Shown one piece after another: positions 18,368 through 27,694 of a DNA stretch of 64,000 nt. Both the position numbers and the translations under genes were made by a program. The DNA is from Halocatena pleomorpha (GTDB lineage: Archaea > Halobacteriota > Halobacteria > Halobacteriales > Haloarculaceae), in assembly GCF_003862495.1 (NCBI RefSeq), contig NZ_RRCH01000003.1, positions 403,096 through 467,095 of the forward strand. Direction: 5' to 3'. The notes under the pieces are model-generated. The model saw only the letters and a program-made list of their open reading frames with translations. It ran no database searches and was not told the origin of the DNA. Numbering within the stretch: the stretch's first letter is position 1; each line of letters starts with the position of its first letter.

Positions 18368-20095
18368 ATGAAATCTAACAGCGGTTTGAGCGACTACGAC
18401 GGCTTGATTAGCCGTCGAGAACTACTAGCCGTAGCTGGGGCATCCGGAATGGCAATGCTTTCCGGCTGCACCGGAGGAAATCAATCCAGTGACAGCGCCA
18501 CATTTCGAAACGCCTACACCGGTAATCCTGTCGATCTCCACTTCAACACCTCTGGGATCCAAAACTACGCGTGGCCGGCGGGCAGAGCGGTTTTCGCGCC
18601 ATTTTTGAAATACTCGTTCAACAAGGAGAAGTTCCTCCTTGGTGCACTCAAAGATCTGCAGATCAACGACAAAGAGGTCACGCTCACCTTCCGCGATGAT
18701 CTGACGTGGGATAACGGCGATGATTGGACGACCGAGGATCTGGATGTTCAACTCCAACTGGCGAAGAAAACCGGAACGTCGCTGTGGGGCTATCTCGACG
18801 ACTACAAGATCGTGGATAAGAAGACCGCCCGATTGCTGCTTTCAAACACGACGAACCCACAGATCATCAAGTTCGAACTCACGAACTTCTTCGTAGACAC
18901 GAAAAAAGAAACCCACGAGAAATTCCTCGACAAAGATGTGTCCGAGTTTCTACAATGGGCGTGGGAAGATCCCGTCGCCAGCGGGATGTTCTCGTTCGTA
19001 AGCAAGGACAAACAGGCGTTCGAGTTCGAACCCAACCCCGAGTTCTACAACGCCGACAACGTCGACATCGACACGTATCTGCTCCAGAGCTTCGGCGGGA
19101 ACACCGCCCAACACCAGGCGTTGGTCTCGGGCGATAAGATCGATGCGGCGACGAGCCTGTTCGTGCCGCCGGAGATCGTCGATCAGTTTAAAGATCACGT
19201 GGTGGAGGTCAACATTCCTGCGAAGTGGGGGTACGGCGTCGTGTTCAACCACGACGATCCGCATTTCGGTAAGCGTGCAGTCCGGCAAGCGGTCGCCCAC
19301 GTCATCAACCGGCAGGCGATCGTCGACAACGCCGGGCCGCGCTCGAAGTTCGTCAGTCAGACGCCGTGTGGGATCGCGCCCAAAGATCAGGAGTACTGGC
19401 TTGGTGACTGGATGAGTGATTTCGAGACGTACGGACCCAAGTCAAGCCAAACCCAGAAAGCGACCAAACTGCTCCAAGACGCCGGCTACTCCAAGCAGAA
19501 CGGGAAATGGCAGAGCTCAGACGGCACCATCGGCGGGGAGTACTACTCGCCGGCAGGTTGGTCGGACTGGACGACGATGACTAGCACGGTCGTCGATCAG
19601 CTGAACAACTTCGGCTTTGACTTCTCGATCAGCACGCTGCCGACCAACGACTGGTTCAGCCACTATTCCAACAGCAACTTCACGATGGGGAGTCTCTACT
19701 GGCTGCCGGGTGGCTCACGGTCGACGTTCCCGTATTTCCCGTTGCGCTACCAGCTGTGGGAGGAGGAGATCGGTGGCGGTCACAACTACCGGGAGAAAGC
19801 CGAATCCGAACAGACGATTCCCGGACGAGGCGGGGGCGAGATGACGATCACTCCCTTAGAGGAGACCGAGAAAATCGCACAACAACCCAGTGATGACAAG
19901 TCACGCCCGTTCGTCCAACGGGCCGCGTGGCACAGCCACATCGAACTCCCGTTCCTCGGACTCGTCTCAAAATACGAACAGTCATGGATGACTAACGACA
20001 ACTGGACGATCCCCCCGAAGGAGAACGTTAATCGACGCGTCAAATGGCCGCCGTACTGGTGGACCCACGAAGGCGAACTCCAGCACGACGCATGA
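18368..20095 (+). CDS. ABC transporter substrate-binding lipoprotein, Dpp/Opp type (SBP_bac_5)
   Basis: A 575-residue extracellular solute-binding protein. It begins with a Tat signal (SRRELLAVAG, residues 15-24) and a lipobox ending at Cys34 (MLSGC), so it is exported folded and lipid-anchored. The body resembles family-5 binding proteins for peptides and oligosaccharides (FRDDLTWDNGDDWT; FGKRAVRQAVAHVINRQAIV). Because it heads an operon with permeases and ATPases and diverges from GH67, xylo- or aldouronic-acid oligosaccharides are the probable ligand. A TTTATTA element 27 bases upstream supports the chosen ATG; an earlier ATG exists 12 codons before. Confidence 0.9.
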   Translation: MKSNSGLSDYDGLISRRELLAVAGASGMAMLSGCTGGNQSSDSATFRNAYTGNPVDLHFNTSGIQNYAWPAGRAVFAPFLKYSFNKEKFLLGALKDLQINDKEVTLTFRDDLTWDNGDDWTTEDLDVQLQLAKKTGTSLWGYLDDYKIVDKKTARLLLSNTTNPQIIKFELTNFFVDTKKETHEKFLDKDVSEFLQWAWEDPVASGMFSFVSKDKQAFEFEPNPEFYNADNVDIDTYLLQSFGGNTAQHQALVSGDKIDAATSLFVPPEIVDQFKDHVVEVNIPAKWGYGVVFNHDDPHFGKRAVRQAVAHVINRQAIVDNAGPRSKFVSQTPCGIAPKDQEYWLGDWMSDFETYGPKSSQTQKATKLLQDAGYSKQNGKWQSSDGTIGGEYYSPAGWSDWTTMTSTVVDQLNNFGFDFSISTLPTNDWFSHYSNSNFTMGSLYWLPGGSRSTFPYFPLRYQLWEEEIGGGHNYREKAESEQTIPGRGGGEMTITPLEETEKIAQQPSDDKSRPFVQRAAWHSHIELPFLGLVSKYEQSWMTNDNWTIPPKENVNRRVKWPPYWWTHEGELQHDA

Positions 20096-20129
20096 ACTTA
20101 TAAAATTGTTCCATATATAACGAGACACC

Positions 20130-21128
20130 ATGAACTACTATCTCAGACGCACACTCAGGATTCCACTCACCGTGTTCGCGGTTGCGACGCTCAGCTTCGG
20201 CTTGATCCGCCTGCTGCCCGGTGGTCCGTTCACCCAGTTGCGAGTGCAACTTCTCCGGCAGGGTGTTCCGGCCGAACAGGTCGACGCACGCATTCAGGCA
20301 CTCCAGAACATTCGGCCCGACGCGCCGCTGTGGCAGCAGTACCTCGATTATCTCGTCGGTGTCGTACAGTTGGATTTGGGAGAATCGATATCCTACGGAA
20401 CGCCTGTTCTCGAAATCATCGCCCGAGCGCTCCCGTGGACGGTGCTTCTTGTTGTCGTCTCGACGGTGCTGATGTTCGTCATCGGCGTGCTGATCGGTGC
20501 CGTTCAAGCGTACTGGGAGGGTTCGATTTTTGACACTGTGTTTTCGGGCGGATCGATCTTCCTGATGGCGGTGCCGTACTACATTTTCGCCGTGGTTGGT
20601 CTGTTTTTCCTCGGATACCAGCTCCGCCTCTTTCCGACCGGGAACGCGGTCGCGCGGACGGTCGAAGCAGGCTTTACCCTCCAATATTTCACCAGCGTTC
20701 TACACCACGCCGCTCTTCCGATCATCGCGTTCACCATCGGCGGGATCGGATCGACGGCGCTCAACATGCGGAGCAACAGCATTCAGGTGCTCGGCAGAGA
20801 GTACGTCGAAGTCGCTCGGCTGCGCGGTCTCTCTGATGGCCGCATCGCGACCCGATACGTTGCCCAGAACGCCATCCTTCCGATGTACACCGGGCTGCTC
20901 CTGTTGCTCGGGTTTCGCCTCGGGGGAACCGTCGTCCTCGAAGAGATCTTTTCCTATCCCGGACTCGGTTACTATCTGATCAATGCCGTCAACGCGAACG
21001 ATTATCCGCTGATGATGGGCTGTTTCCTGGTTATCACGGTCACACTCGTCGTCGCGGTGTGTATTGCGGATCTGACGTACGGACTGATTGATCCACGCAT
21101 CAGCGCAGGTGATACCGATGGCTACTGA
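20130..21128 (+). CDS. ABC transporter permease, DppB/OppB type
   Basis: A 332-residue inner permease of the peptide/oligosaccharide class. The opening YLRRTLRIPLTVFAVATLSF and the LLPGGPF loop are typical of DppB, and the EAA-type coupling loop is in EYVEVARLRGLSDGRIATRY (near residues 225-244). About six transmembrane helices. It follows the binding protein by 34 bases, and its 3' end overlaps the next permease by 11 bases, indicating translational coupling. Confidence 0.92.
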   Translation: MNYYLRRTLRIPLTVFAVATLSFGLIRLLPGGPFTQLRVQLLRQGVPAEQVDARIQALQNIRPDAPLWQQYLDYLVGVVQLDLGESISYGTPVLEIIARALPWTVLLVVVSTVLMFVIGVLIGAVQAYWEGSIFDTVFSGGSIFLMAVPYYIFAVVGLFFLGYQLRLFPTGNAVARTVEAGFTLQYFTSVLHHAALPIIAFTIGGIGSTALNMRSNSIQVLGREYVEVARLRGLSDGRIATRYVAQNAILPMYTGLLLLLGFRLGGTVVLEEIFSYPGLGYYLINAVNANDYPLMMGCFLVITVTLVVAVCIADLTYGLIDPRISAGDTDGY

Positions 21129-22131
21129 GGCAGATTCCACGGACGACATCGACTGGCGGTCGGAGGCGTCGGCGGTGGAGATGAGCCGCCGTGAACGGTT
21201 ACGCGAGTTCGGTCGTCGTTGGGTCTACGAGCCGGCCGTCATCGCGTGGGCGGATATGCGCACCCGGATCGGTCTCCTCATCCTGAGTGTCTACGGACTA
21301 ATGGCACTGGTCGAAGTGTTCGGCCTCTGGCGCAATCCCGGGACTAATCAGGCCGATCCGCTCCTCAAACCCTTCGAGACCATGCAGTTCCCGCTGGGAA
21401 CGACACGGTCCGGCGTCGACCTGCTGGCTCTGATCATCGATTCGACGCCGTTCATGCTGTTGATGGTGTTGGCGGGCGGCGTGTGGGCGACCGGGATCGC
21501 GGTCCTCGTCGGCACCATCTCCGGGTACAAAGGCGGAACCGTCGACAACGCTATTACGTCGATTTCCGATTTCTTCATGGCGATTCCGGGACTGCCGCTC
21601 GTCATTGTGCTGGCGGTCGCGTTAAAACCGGAAAATCCGATCTTCCTTGGAGTGATCCTCACGATCAACTACTGGGCCGGATTGGGGCGTTCGATCCGGT
21701 CGCAGGTGCTCTCGATCCGGGAATCGAGCTACATCGAGGCCGCCAGAACGATGGGAACGAGCACGCCGCGCATCATTCTCAAGGACGTGCTGCCGAACAT
21801 CATGCCGTACGTGATGGTCAACTTCGTGCTCGCCGCGCGCTACACCATCTTCGCGGCCGTCGGCTTGTACTTCCTCGGTGTATTACCGTACACCGGGCAG
21901 AACTGGGGCGTCACGCTGAACTATGGGTACGAAAAAGGCGGTCTGCTCACCATGGAGGCGTTCCACTGGCTTCTCGTCCCGATCGTCGCCATCGTCGGGC
22001 TTACGTTCGGGCTCATTCTGGTAAGCCAAGGACTCGACCGGGTGTTCAACCCGCAGGTCCGTACCCGGCTCACCGGCGAATCGGAATCGATCGAAGAAGA
22101 GAACGAGACCACGACAACGGGGATGATGTGA
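21118..22131 (+). CDS. ABC transporter permease, DppC/OppC type
   Basis: A 337-residue second permease. It has an approximately 50-residue acidic and basic cytoplasmic N-terminus, then six hydrophobic helices, and a coupling loop in SYIEAARTMGTSTPRIILKDVLPN (near residues 205-228). The ATG is preceded by AGGTGAT inside the end of the DppB-like gene. The stop codon overlaps the ATPase start region (TGAATG). Confidence 0.92.
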   Translation: MATEADSTDDIDWRSEASAVEMSRRERLREFGRRWVYEPAVIAWADMRTRIGLLILSVYGLMALVEVFGLWRNPGTNQADPLLKPFETMQFPLGTTRSGVDLLALIIDSTPFMLLMVLAGGVWATGIAVLVGTISGYKGGTVDNAITSISDFFMAIPGLPLVIVLAVALKPENPIFLGVILTINYWAGLGRSIRSQVLSIRESSYIEAARTMGTSTPRIILKDVLPNIMPYVMVNFVLAARYTIFAAVGLYFLGVLPYTGQNWGVTLNYGYEKGGLLTMEAFHWLLVPIVAIVGLTFGLILVSQGLDRVFNPQVRTRLTGESESIEEENETTTTGMM

Positions 22132-24339
22132 ATGTCTACAGATAGTGCAGCTGGAAACCGAGCGGCATCGGACGAGGGCGTCGACGATCCGATCCTCGAA
22201 ATTGACGACGCGAACGTCACCTACAACGATGGAGAAACGTACGTTCTCAACGACGCTAGTGTCAGCATCGATCGACGCGAGATCCTCGGCATCGTTGGCG
22301 AGAGTGGGAGCGGGAAATCGATGTTCGCGTCCGCCCTGCTCGATGCCGTTCCCGATCCGGGAGTGCTCAGCGGACAGATCCGCTATCACCGGAACGACGG
22401 ATCGACCGTCGACGTGTTGGAGCTGAGCGACGAAGAGCTTCGCCAGTTCCGGTGGGAAGAGGTGTCGATGGTGTTCCAGGGCGCGATGAGTTCGTTCAAC
22501 CCGACGATGAAGATCAGGACCCATTTCACGGAGACGCTCAAGACCCACGACAGGAGCGTCTCCGAAGGGATCGATTTCGCTCGGGGACTGCTCGAAAACC
22601 TCTATCTTGAGCCGGATCGAGTGCTCGATTCGTATCCCCACGAACTCTCGGGTGGGATGCAACAGCGCGCCTTGATCGCCCTGAGTATGGTGTTGAATCC
22701 GGAGGTGCTCGTGATGGACGAGCCGACGGCCGCGCTCGATCTGTTGATGCAGCGATCGATCCTCCAACTCCTTGACGATCTCCAATCGATGTACGATCTG
22801 ACGATCGTCTTCATCACGCACGATCTCCCGCTAGTCGCGTCGCTTGCCGACCGGATGGCGATCATCTACGCGTTCCAGTTCGCTGAGATCGGCCCGCGTG
22901 ATTCGATCATCGGTGACTCAGCCCATCCCTACACACGGAAACTGTTGAACGCGACGCCGAACATCGACGCGCCGTTGGTGGAGATGCAACCCATCGACGG
23001 AGAGGGTCCCGCGCCAGTGAACGTCCCATCGGGCTGTCGGTTCCATCCGCGGTGTTCGCTTGCGACCGAGAAATGTCGGGCCGAAGACCCACAACTCGAC
23101 GTGTTCGACGAGTTCGACACCGACCACCGAGCGGCGTGTCACCACTGGCAAGAAGCCCGCGAGGAGATCCCTCTCAACGCCGGAAAGGCGAGCGACTGGT
23201 ACGACGCCAGTGATATGGCGGATCGGACGACGAATACACAGCAATCGAAGACCGACGGCCAGCCCCTCCTATCGCTCACGAACGTCGATGTCCACTTCAC
23301 GAAAGAACAAGGGTTGCTTGAGCGGTTCAGCGGCGATCCAGACACTGTCCGAGCAGTTGATGATGTTTCGCTCGACATCCAAGAGCAAGATCTCGTCTGC
23401 CTTCTCGGTGAGAGTGGCTGCGGGAAAACGACGTTGGGCAAGACGATGATCGGACTGCAGCGCCCGACCGGTGGCTCGGTTGAGTATCGAGGACAGGATA
23501 TCTGGACGGCAGACGGGAGCGACAGCACGATCTCACACGACGAGATCCGGTCAGCACTCCAAATCATCCACCAGGATCCGGGCAGCGCGCTCAATCCCAA
23601 CCGGCGTATCGTGGACATCCTCTCGGAGCCACTCCGACACACCCACCCAAACGCCAGCACGAACGAATGTCGAAGCCGGATCTACTCGCTGCTCGAACGG
23701 GTCGGTATGACGCCACCGGAGGATTTCATCGACCGGTATCCACACCAGTTGTCGGGCGGTGAGCAACAGCGTGTTGTCCTCGCCCGGGCGTTGTTGATGA
23801 ATCCGAACGCGATTCTCGCTGACGAGGCGATCAGCGCAGTTGATGTCTCGTTGCGCATCGAGATCATGGATCTGATGCTCGAACTACAATCGGAGTTCGA
23901 CACCTCGTTCCTGTTCATCTCGCACGATCTCTCGAACGCGCGGTATTTCGCTGAACACGGTGATGGACGGATCGCTGTGATGTACCTCGGTGAGATCGTC
24001 GAGATCGGCTCGGCTGAGCGGCTCATTCACGATCCACGCCATCCGTACACGGAGGTACTCCGGTGGGCGACGCCGAATTTGGATCTCGACGCAATGGAAG
24101 CCGACGATCCCCCCATCAGGGAGATCGACGTGCCGGATCCGGTCGATCCACCATCGGGTTGTCGGTTCCACACGCGCTGTCCCGTCGCCCGCGAGGTGTG
24201 TCGCAAGGAGCAACCGGAGCTACAGGAGATCAACGACGGAGACGGGAAAGCCGCGTGCTTCCGAGAACATCCCGACCACGAGTACTGGGACAGCGAACCC
24301 GTAGAAGGTGCACAGCGGCGGAACGAACCCCCGAACTGA
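22132..24339 (+). CDS. Fused double ATPase of the Dpp/Opp-type importer
   Basis: A 735-residue protein equal to DppD and DppF joined head to tail. The first ATPase has Walker A GESGSGKS (near 57-64), signature LSGGMQQR and Walker B VLVMDEPTAALD. Its oligopeptide C-terminal domain carries the Cys-rich CRFHPRC motif. After a linker near residues 350-380 the second ATPase shows GESGCGKTT, LSGGEQQR, and ILADEAISAVD, then another CRFHTRC motif. In most organisms these are two genes. The fusion provides both nucleotide-binding sites of the importer in one chain. It is the last obvious member of the operon. Confidence 0.92.
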   Translation: MSTDSAAGNRAASDEGVDDPILEIDDANVTYNDGETYVLNDASVSIDRREILGIVGESGSGKSMFASALLDAVPDPGVLSGQIRYHRNDGSTVDVLELSDEELRQFRWEEVSMVFQGAMSSFNPTMKIRTHFTETLKTHDRSVSEGIDFARGLLENLYLEPDRVLDSYPHELSGGMQQRALIALSMVLNPEVLVMDEPTAALDLLMQRSILQLLDDLQSMYDLTIVFITHDLPLVASLADRMAIIYAFQFAEIGPRDSIIGDSAHPYTRKLLNATPNIDAPLVEMQPIDGEGPAPVNVPSGCRFHPRCSLATEKCRAEDPQLDVFDEFDTDHRAACHHWQEAREEIPLNAGKASDWYDASDMADRTTNTQQSKTDGQPLLSLTNVDVHFTKEQGLLERFSGDPDTVRAVDDVSLDIQEQDLVCLLGESGCGKTTLGKTMIGLQRPTGGSVEYRGQDIWTADGSDSTISHDEIRSALQIIHQDPGSALNPNRRIVDILSEPLRHTHPNASTNECRSRIYSLLERVGMTPPEDFIDRYPHQLSGGEQQRVVLARALLMNPNAILADEAISAVDVSLRIEIMDLMLELQSEFDTSFLFISHDLSNARYFAEHGDGRIAVMYLGEIVEIGSAERLIHDPRHPYTEVLRWATPNLDLDAMEADDPPIREIDVPDPVDPPSGCRFHTRCPVAREVCRKEQPELQEINDGDGKAACFREHPDHEYWDSEPVEGAQRRNEPPN

Positions 24340-24411
24340 CACCGCCGTCGACTTCCGACGACCGGAGCAAACAGCGACAACGCTATTAGTGAACGGGTGC
24401 ACACCGTATTG

Positions 24412-24762
24412 ATGGCACGGTACGAGCCGGAGTGTGCGGACGAGACGCTGTTTCTCAGTACTGACACCGAGCGGATCGAGATCGGAACGATCGACGACAT
24501 CGTGGCCGCGATCGGTGGCGAGACGTACACCATCGAATACGACGAAAAACAACGGACACAGGCGTGGCTGGACACCGACGAGGGGCGCCTCGAAATCGAT
24601 GTCCGTGAGACGGTGACGACGCTGCCACACACCGAGGAAACGGTTTCGAAGCTCCGAGAGTACGACATGGAAACTGACCGGTACGGACTACCGACACGGA
24701 CAGTCGAGTTTACGAACGAGTTCGTTGACATCCTCGAACAGCAAGGGACAACAACCACGTGA
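24412..24762 (+). CDS. Hypothetical acidic protein
   Basis: A 116-residue cytoplasmic protein with no family I recognise. It is acidic, with alternating beta-like and helical segments (ERIEIGTIDDIVAAIGG; RLEIDVRETVTTL). A cgctattagtg TATA-like element about 27 bases before the ATG suggests its own leaderless transcript, separate from the importer operon 72 bases upstream. A GTG five codons earlier is an alternative start. Confidence 0.6.
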   Translation: MARYEPECADETLFLSTDTERIEIGTIDDIVAAIGGETYTIEYDEKQRTQAWLDTDEGRLEIDVRETVTTLPHTEETVSKLREYDMETDRYGLPTRTVEFTNEFVDILEQQGTTTT

Positions 24763-24793
24763 GCTGTCGGTGCACAGCCTCGCCACGGCTGCG

Positions 24794-25885
24794 TCACTGA
24801 ATTGCTATCTCGTGGCCGGTCTCGGCCGCCTCGTAAATGGCTGCGAGCGTCCGCATATCCACAAGCGCGTGCTCACCGTCGGGACCGAGCGGCTCATCAC
24901 GAAGGACCCTGTCAGCGAAGTAGTCGAATTCCTCAGTCATCTCGTCACCGAACACATCACGACGGCCATCGTCTATCTCCGCCGTCCGCCCATCGAATGA
25001 CCGGAGCGTCAATCGTTGGGGCGATTCACCGAGGAACGTCGGTTCGAGTCGGAGTTCGCCCTCTGTGCCGACGATCCGTAACTGCCCCGAACGATACGCG
25101 TTCTGGCTGGCCGTACAAGCGGCGTACGTTCCGTCGTCGAACTGTATCGTAAACGCGGCGTGCTGGTCGGGCACGTCTTGAAACGCTTCGTTTTCCGAAT
25201 GCATCTGTGCGGTCACACTCACCGGATCAGCATTGAGAACGAACCGAGCGGTGTTGAGGGGGTAAATGCCGAGATCCATCACTGTTGCGCCGTACCCGGA
25301 GAGTTCTGGGTCGAGTCGCCACTGATCCGGCGACTCCGACACCGTATCAAGCAACTGCTGACCCATGTGACCGTGGACGACCACCGGATCACCGATAGCG
25401 CCTTCCGCGATGAGTTCACGCATTCGGCGCACTTGAGGGTCGGTCTGCATCCGGTAGGCGACCATCAGCGGAACGTCCTGTGTCGTTGTGACGAGTTCCG
25501 TTGCGCGTTCTTGGGTCGCTTCGATCGGTTTCTCACAGAGGATTGCCTTGCCGTGGTCGGCTGCCGCTGCCGCGTACGGTAAGTGCCGGGCATTAGGTGT
25601 ACAGATGTACACGGCGTCGTACTCCTCGGCTGCCTCGCCGTTCACGAACTCCTCGTAGGTGATCGTTGTCTCCAAACGATCTGTTTTAGCCATCACGTCC
25701 GCAGCTTTCTCCTGACTGTCGCTGACCGCAACAGTGGCCTCACAGAACGCCGCCGACTCGATCGCCGGAATCGCCTGCTCGCGCGTCCACCACCCGAGAC
25801 CGACCAAGGCAAAGCGAAGCGTCCCCGATCCCAGCTGTTCCCAATCGCGGTCTCTCATGTTCTGCAGATAGTCGTCGACTAACAT
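24794..25885 (-). CDS. xacA: D-xylose 1-dehydrogenase, Gfo/Idh/MocA family
   Basis: A 363-residue oxidoreductase with an N-terminal Rossmann fold (ALVGLGWWTREQAIPAIE, near residues 25-42), the family CEKP motif and a C-terminal alpha/beta domain with the catalytic-region GYGATVMDLGIYPLNTARF. It closely resembles XacA, the NADP-dependent xylose dehydrogenase that begins oxidative pentose breakdown in Haloferax (recognition from memory). The ATG chosen opens MLVDDYLQNMRDRDWEQ, matching the XacA start; the 33 upstream codons are discarded. It diverges from the XacF-like gene, sharing an 88-base promoter region. Confidence 0.88.
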   Translation of the reverse strand: MLVDDYLQNMRDRDWEQLGSGTLRFALVGLGWWTREQAIPAIESAAFCEATVAVSDSQEKAADVMAKTDRLETTITYEEFVNGEAAEEYDAVYICTPNARHLPYAAAAADHGKAILCEKPIEATQERATELVTTTQDVPLMVAYRMQTDPQVRRMRELIAEGAIGDPVVVHGHMGQQLLDTVSESPDQWRLDPELSGYGATVMDLGIYPLNTARFVLNADPVSVTAQMHSENEAFQDVPDQHAAFTIQFDDGTYAACTASQNAYRSGQLRIVGTEGELRLEPTFLGESPQRLTLRSFDGRTAEIDDGRRDVFGDEMTEEFDYFADRVLRDEPLGPDGEHALVDMRTLAAIYEAAETGHEIAIQ

Positions 25886-25973
25886 GTATTGCAGTTCGAG
25901 GCGACTGCCAAAAATGTAGTGGACGGTAGCACGACGACGCTCGAAAAAACCGTAAGAATAGTATGAGTGAACC

Positions 25974-27431
25974 ATGAATACCAATCTAATGGTGGAGACA
26001 CGAGAGAACTACATCGACGGTGAGTGGGTTGCAACCGAGACGGGAGAGACGCTCGACGTAACGAACCCTGCAGATCCGAGTGAGGTCATCGCACAGTATC
26101 AACGATCTACCGCGGCCGACGCGTCGACGGCAGTCGAGGCCGCTGCCGACGCACAATCGGAGTGGGCAGCCACTCCCGGTCCCGAGCGCGGGCGCATCCT
26201 TCGGGCGACTGGAGCGCTCCTCGAAGAGCGCAAATCGGAGCTAACCGATCTCCTGATCGCTGAGGAGGGGAAAGCCCGCCCGGAGGCTGCCGGTGAGGTC
26301 CAGCGTGCGATCGACATCTTCTATTACTTCGCAACCAAGGCCGCAGATCTCGGCGGGACGGTGAAAGGGGCAAGCGCGCCCAGTACGAATCTCTACGTCC
26401 GAACGGAACCGGTCGGTGTCGCCGCGCTCATCACACCGTGGAACTACCCGATCGCCATTCCGGCGTGGAAGCTCGCGCCCGCGCTCGCTGCGGGCAACAG
26501 CGTCGTCCTCAAGCCCGCGTCACAGGCCCCTGGCGTCGTCATCGAAATCGCAGCGGCCCTCGATGAAGCGGGACTCCCGGACGGCGTTCTCAACGTCGTG
26601 ACCGGTCCCGGTAGCGAGGTTGGCACCGAATTCATCGAAAACGACGGCACTGACCTCGTTTCGTTCACTGGCAGTAGTCAGGTCGGCCAGTTGGTGTACG
26701 ACCAAGCGACCGACGCCGGAAAACGCGTCCAAACCGAACTCGGCGGGAAGAACCCGACGGTGGTCTCCGCGTCGGCCGATCCGGCAGAGGCCGCCGACAT
26801 CGTCGCTTCAGGTGGGTTCGGAACCACGGGACAGTCCTGTACAGCGTGTTCCCGCGCCATTGTCCACGAAGACGTGTACGACGACTTCGTTGCGGAACTG
26901 GTTGAGCAAGCGGAAACCATCGACATCGGTCCCGGCGACGACCACGAGATGGGTCCGCAGGTAAGCGACGACGAACTGGATTCGACCCTCGAATACATCG
27001 ACGTTGCCCAAAGCGAGGGGGCGACGCTCGCTACAGGCGGCGGCGTTCCGGAGGGTCTCGACGATGGGTACTTTGTCGAGCCGACCGTCTTCACCGATGT
27101 CGAACCCGACATGCGCATCGCCCAAGAAGAGGTGTTCGGTCCCGTCGTCGCCGTGTTGCAGGTCGAGGACTTCGAGGAGGGACTCGACGTGGCTAACGGC
27201 GTCGAGTACGGACTTTCTGCCAGTATCGTTACTGACGATCACACTGAAGCCAACCGGTTCGTCGAAGAGGCAGAGGCGGGCGTCGTGAAAGTCAACGAGA
27301 AAACCACTGGTCTCGAACTCCACGTGCCGTTCGGTGGGTTCAAACGTTCGTCCTCGGAAACGTGGCGCGAACAGGGCGACGCCGGGCTCGATTTCTACAC
27401 CATCGAGAAAACCGTCTACGACAACTACTGA
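25974..27431 (+). CDS. xacF: Aldehyde dehydrogenase, likely 2,5-dioxovalerate dehydrogenase
   Basis: A 485-residue NAD(P)-dependent aldehyde dehydrogenase. The nucleophile is Cys289 in GQSCTACSR, the general base Glu is in ELGGKNP (near 255), and the ITPWNYP and FGPVVAV motifs are intact. The C-terminal KTTGLELHVPFGGFK and REQGDAGLDFYTIEKTVY segments match XacF of Haloferax, which oxidises 2-oxoglutarate semialdehyde to 2-oxoglutarate at the end of the pentose pathway. A second ATG five codons downstream aligns slightly better with homologues. Placement beside xacA and xacR supports the role. Confidence 0.88.
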   Translation: MNTNLMVETRENYIDGEWVATETGETLDVTNPADPSEVIAQYQRSTAADASTAVEAAADAQSEWAATPGPERGRILRATGALLEERKSELTDLLIAEEGKARPEAAGEVQRAIDIFYYFATKAADLGGTVKGASAPSTNLYVRTEPVGVAALITPWNYPIAIPAWKLAPALAAGNSVVLKPASQAPGVVIEIAAALDEAGLPDGVLNVVTGPGSEVGTEFIENDGTDLVSFTGSSQVGQLVYDQATDAGKRVQTELGGKNPTVVSASADPAEAADIVASGGFGTTGQSCTACSRAIVHEDVYDDFVAELVEQAETIDIGPGDDHEMGPQVSDDELDSTLEYIDVAQSEGATLATGGGVPEGLDDGYFVEPTVFTDVEPDMRIAQEEVFGPVVAVLQVEDFEEGLDVANGVEYGLSASIVTDDHTEANRFVEEAEAGVVKVNEKTTGLELHVPFGGFKRSSSETWREQGDAGLDFYTIEKTVYDNY

Positions 27432-27694
27432 ATCCGGAATCCGCTGTTTCTTCTTATTCTGCGTCTCCTCCGTCGGTGCTGTTTCGACGCGTATCCGCAG
27501 ACATGTCGGTGGCACGTAAACTGTGGGGACAACGCAGGAACACACCGTCACCCAATTCTGAAATGCAGAACAGCTGTGGCTCCCGTACAGTGATGACAAC
27601 GCGTCCAAACGCCCGTGTTCGACCCATCTACGTTAGAGAGCGTCCAAAACAGATTGAAGATCAAATCAGTAATCGTCCAAGATGACAGAACAGA

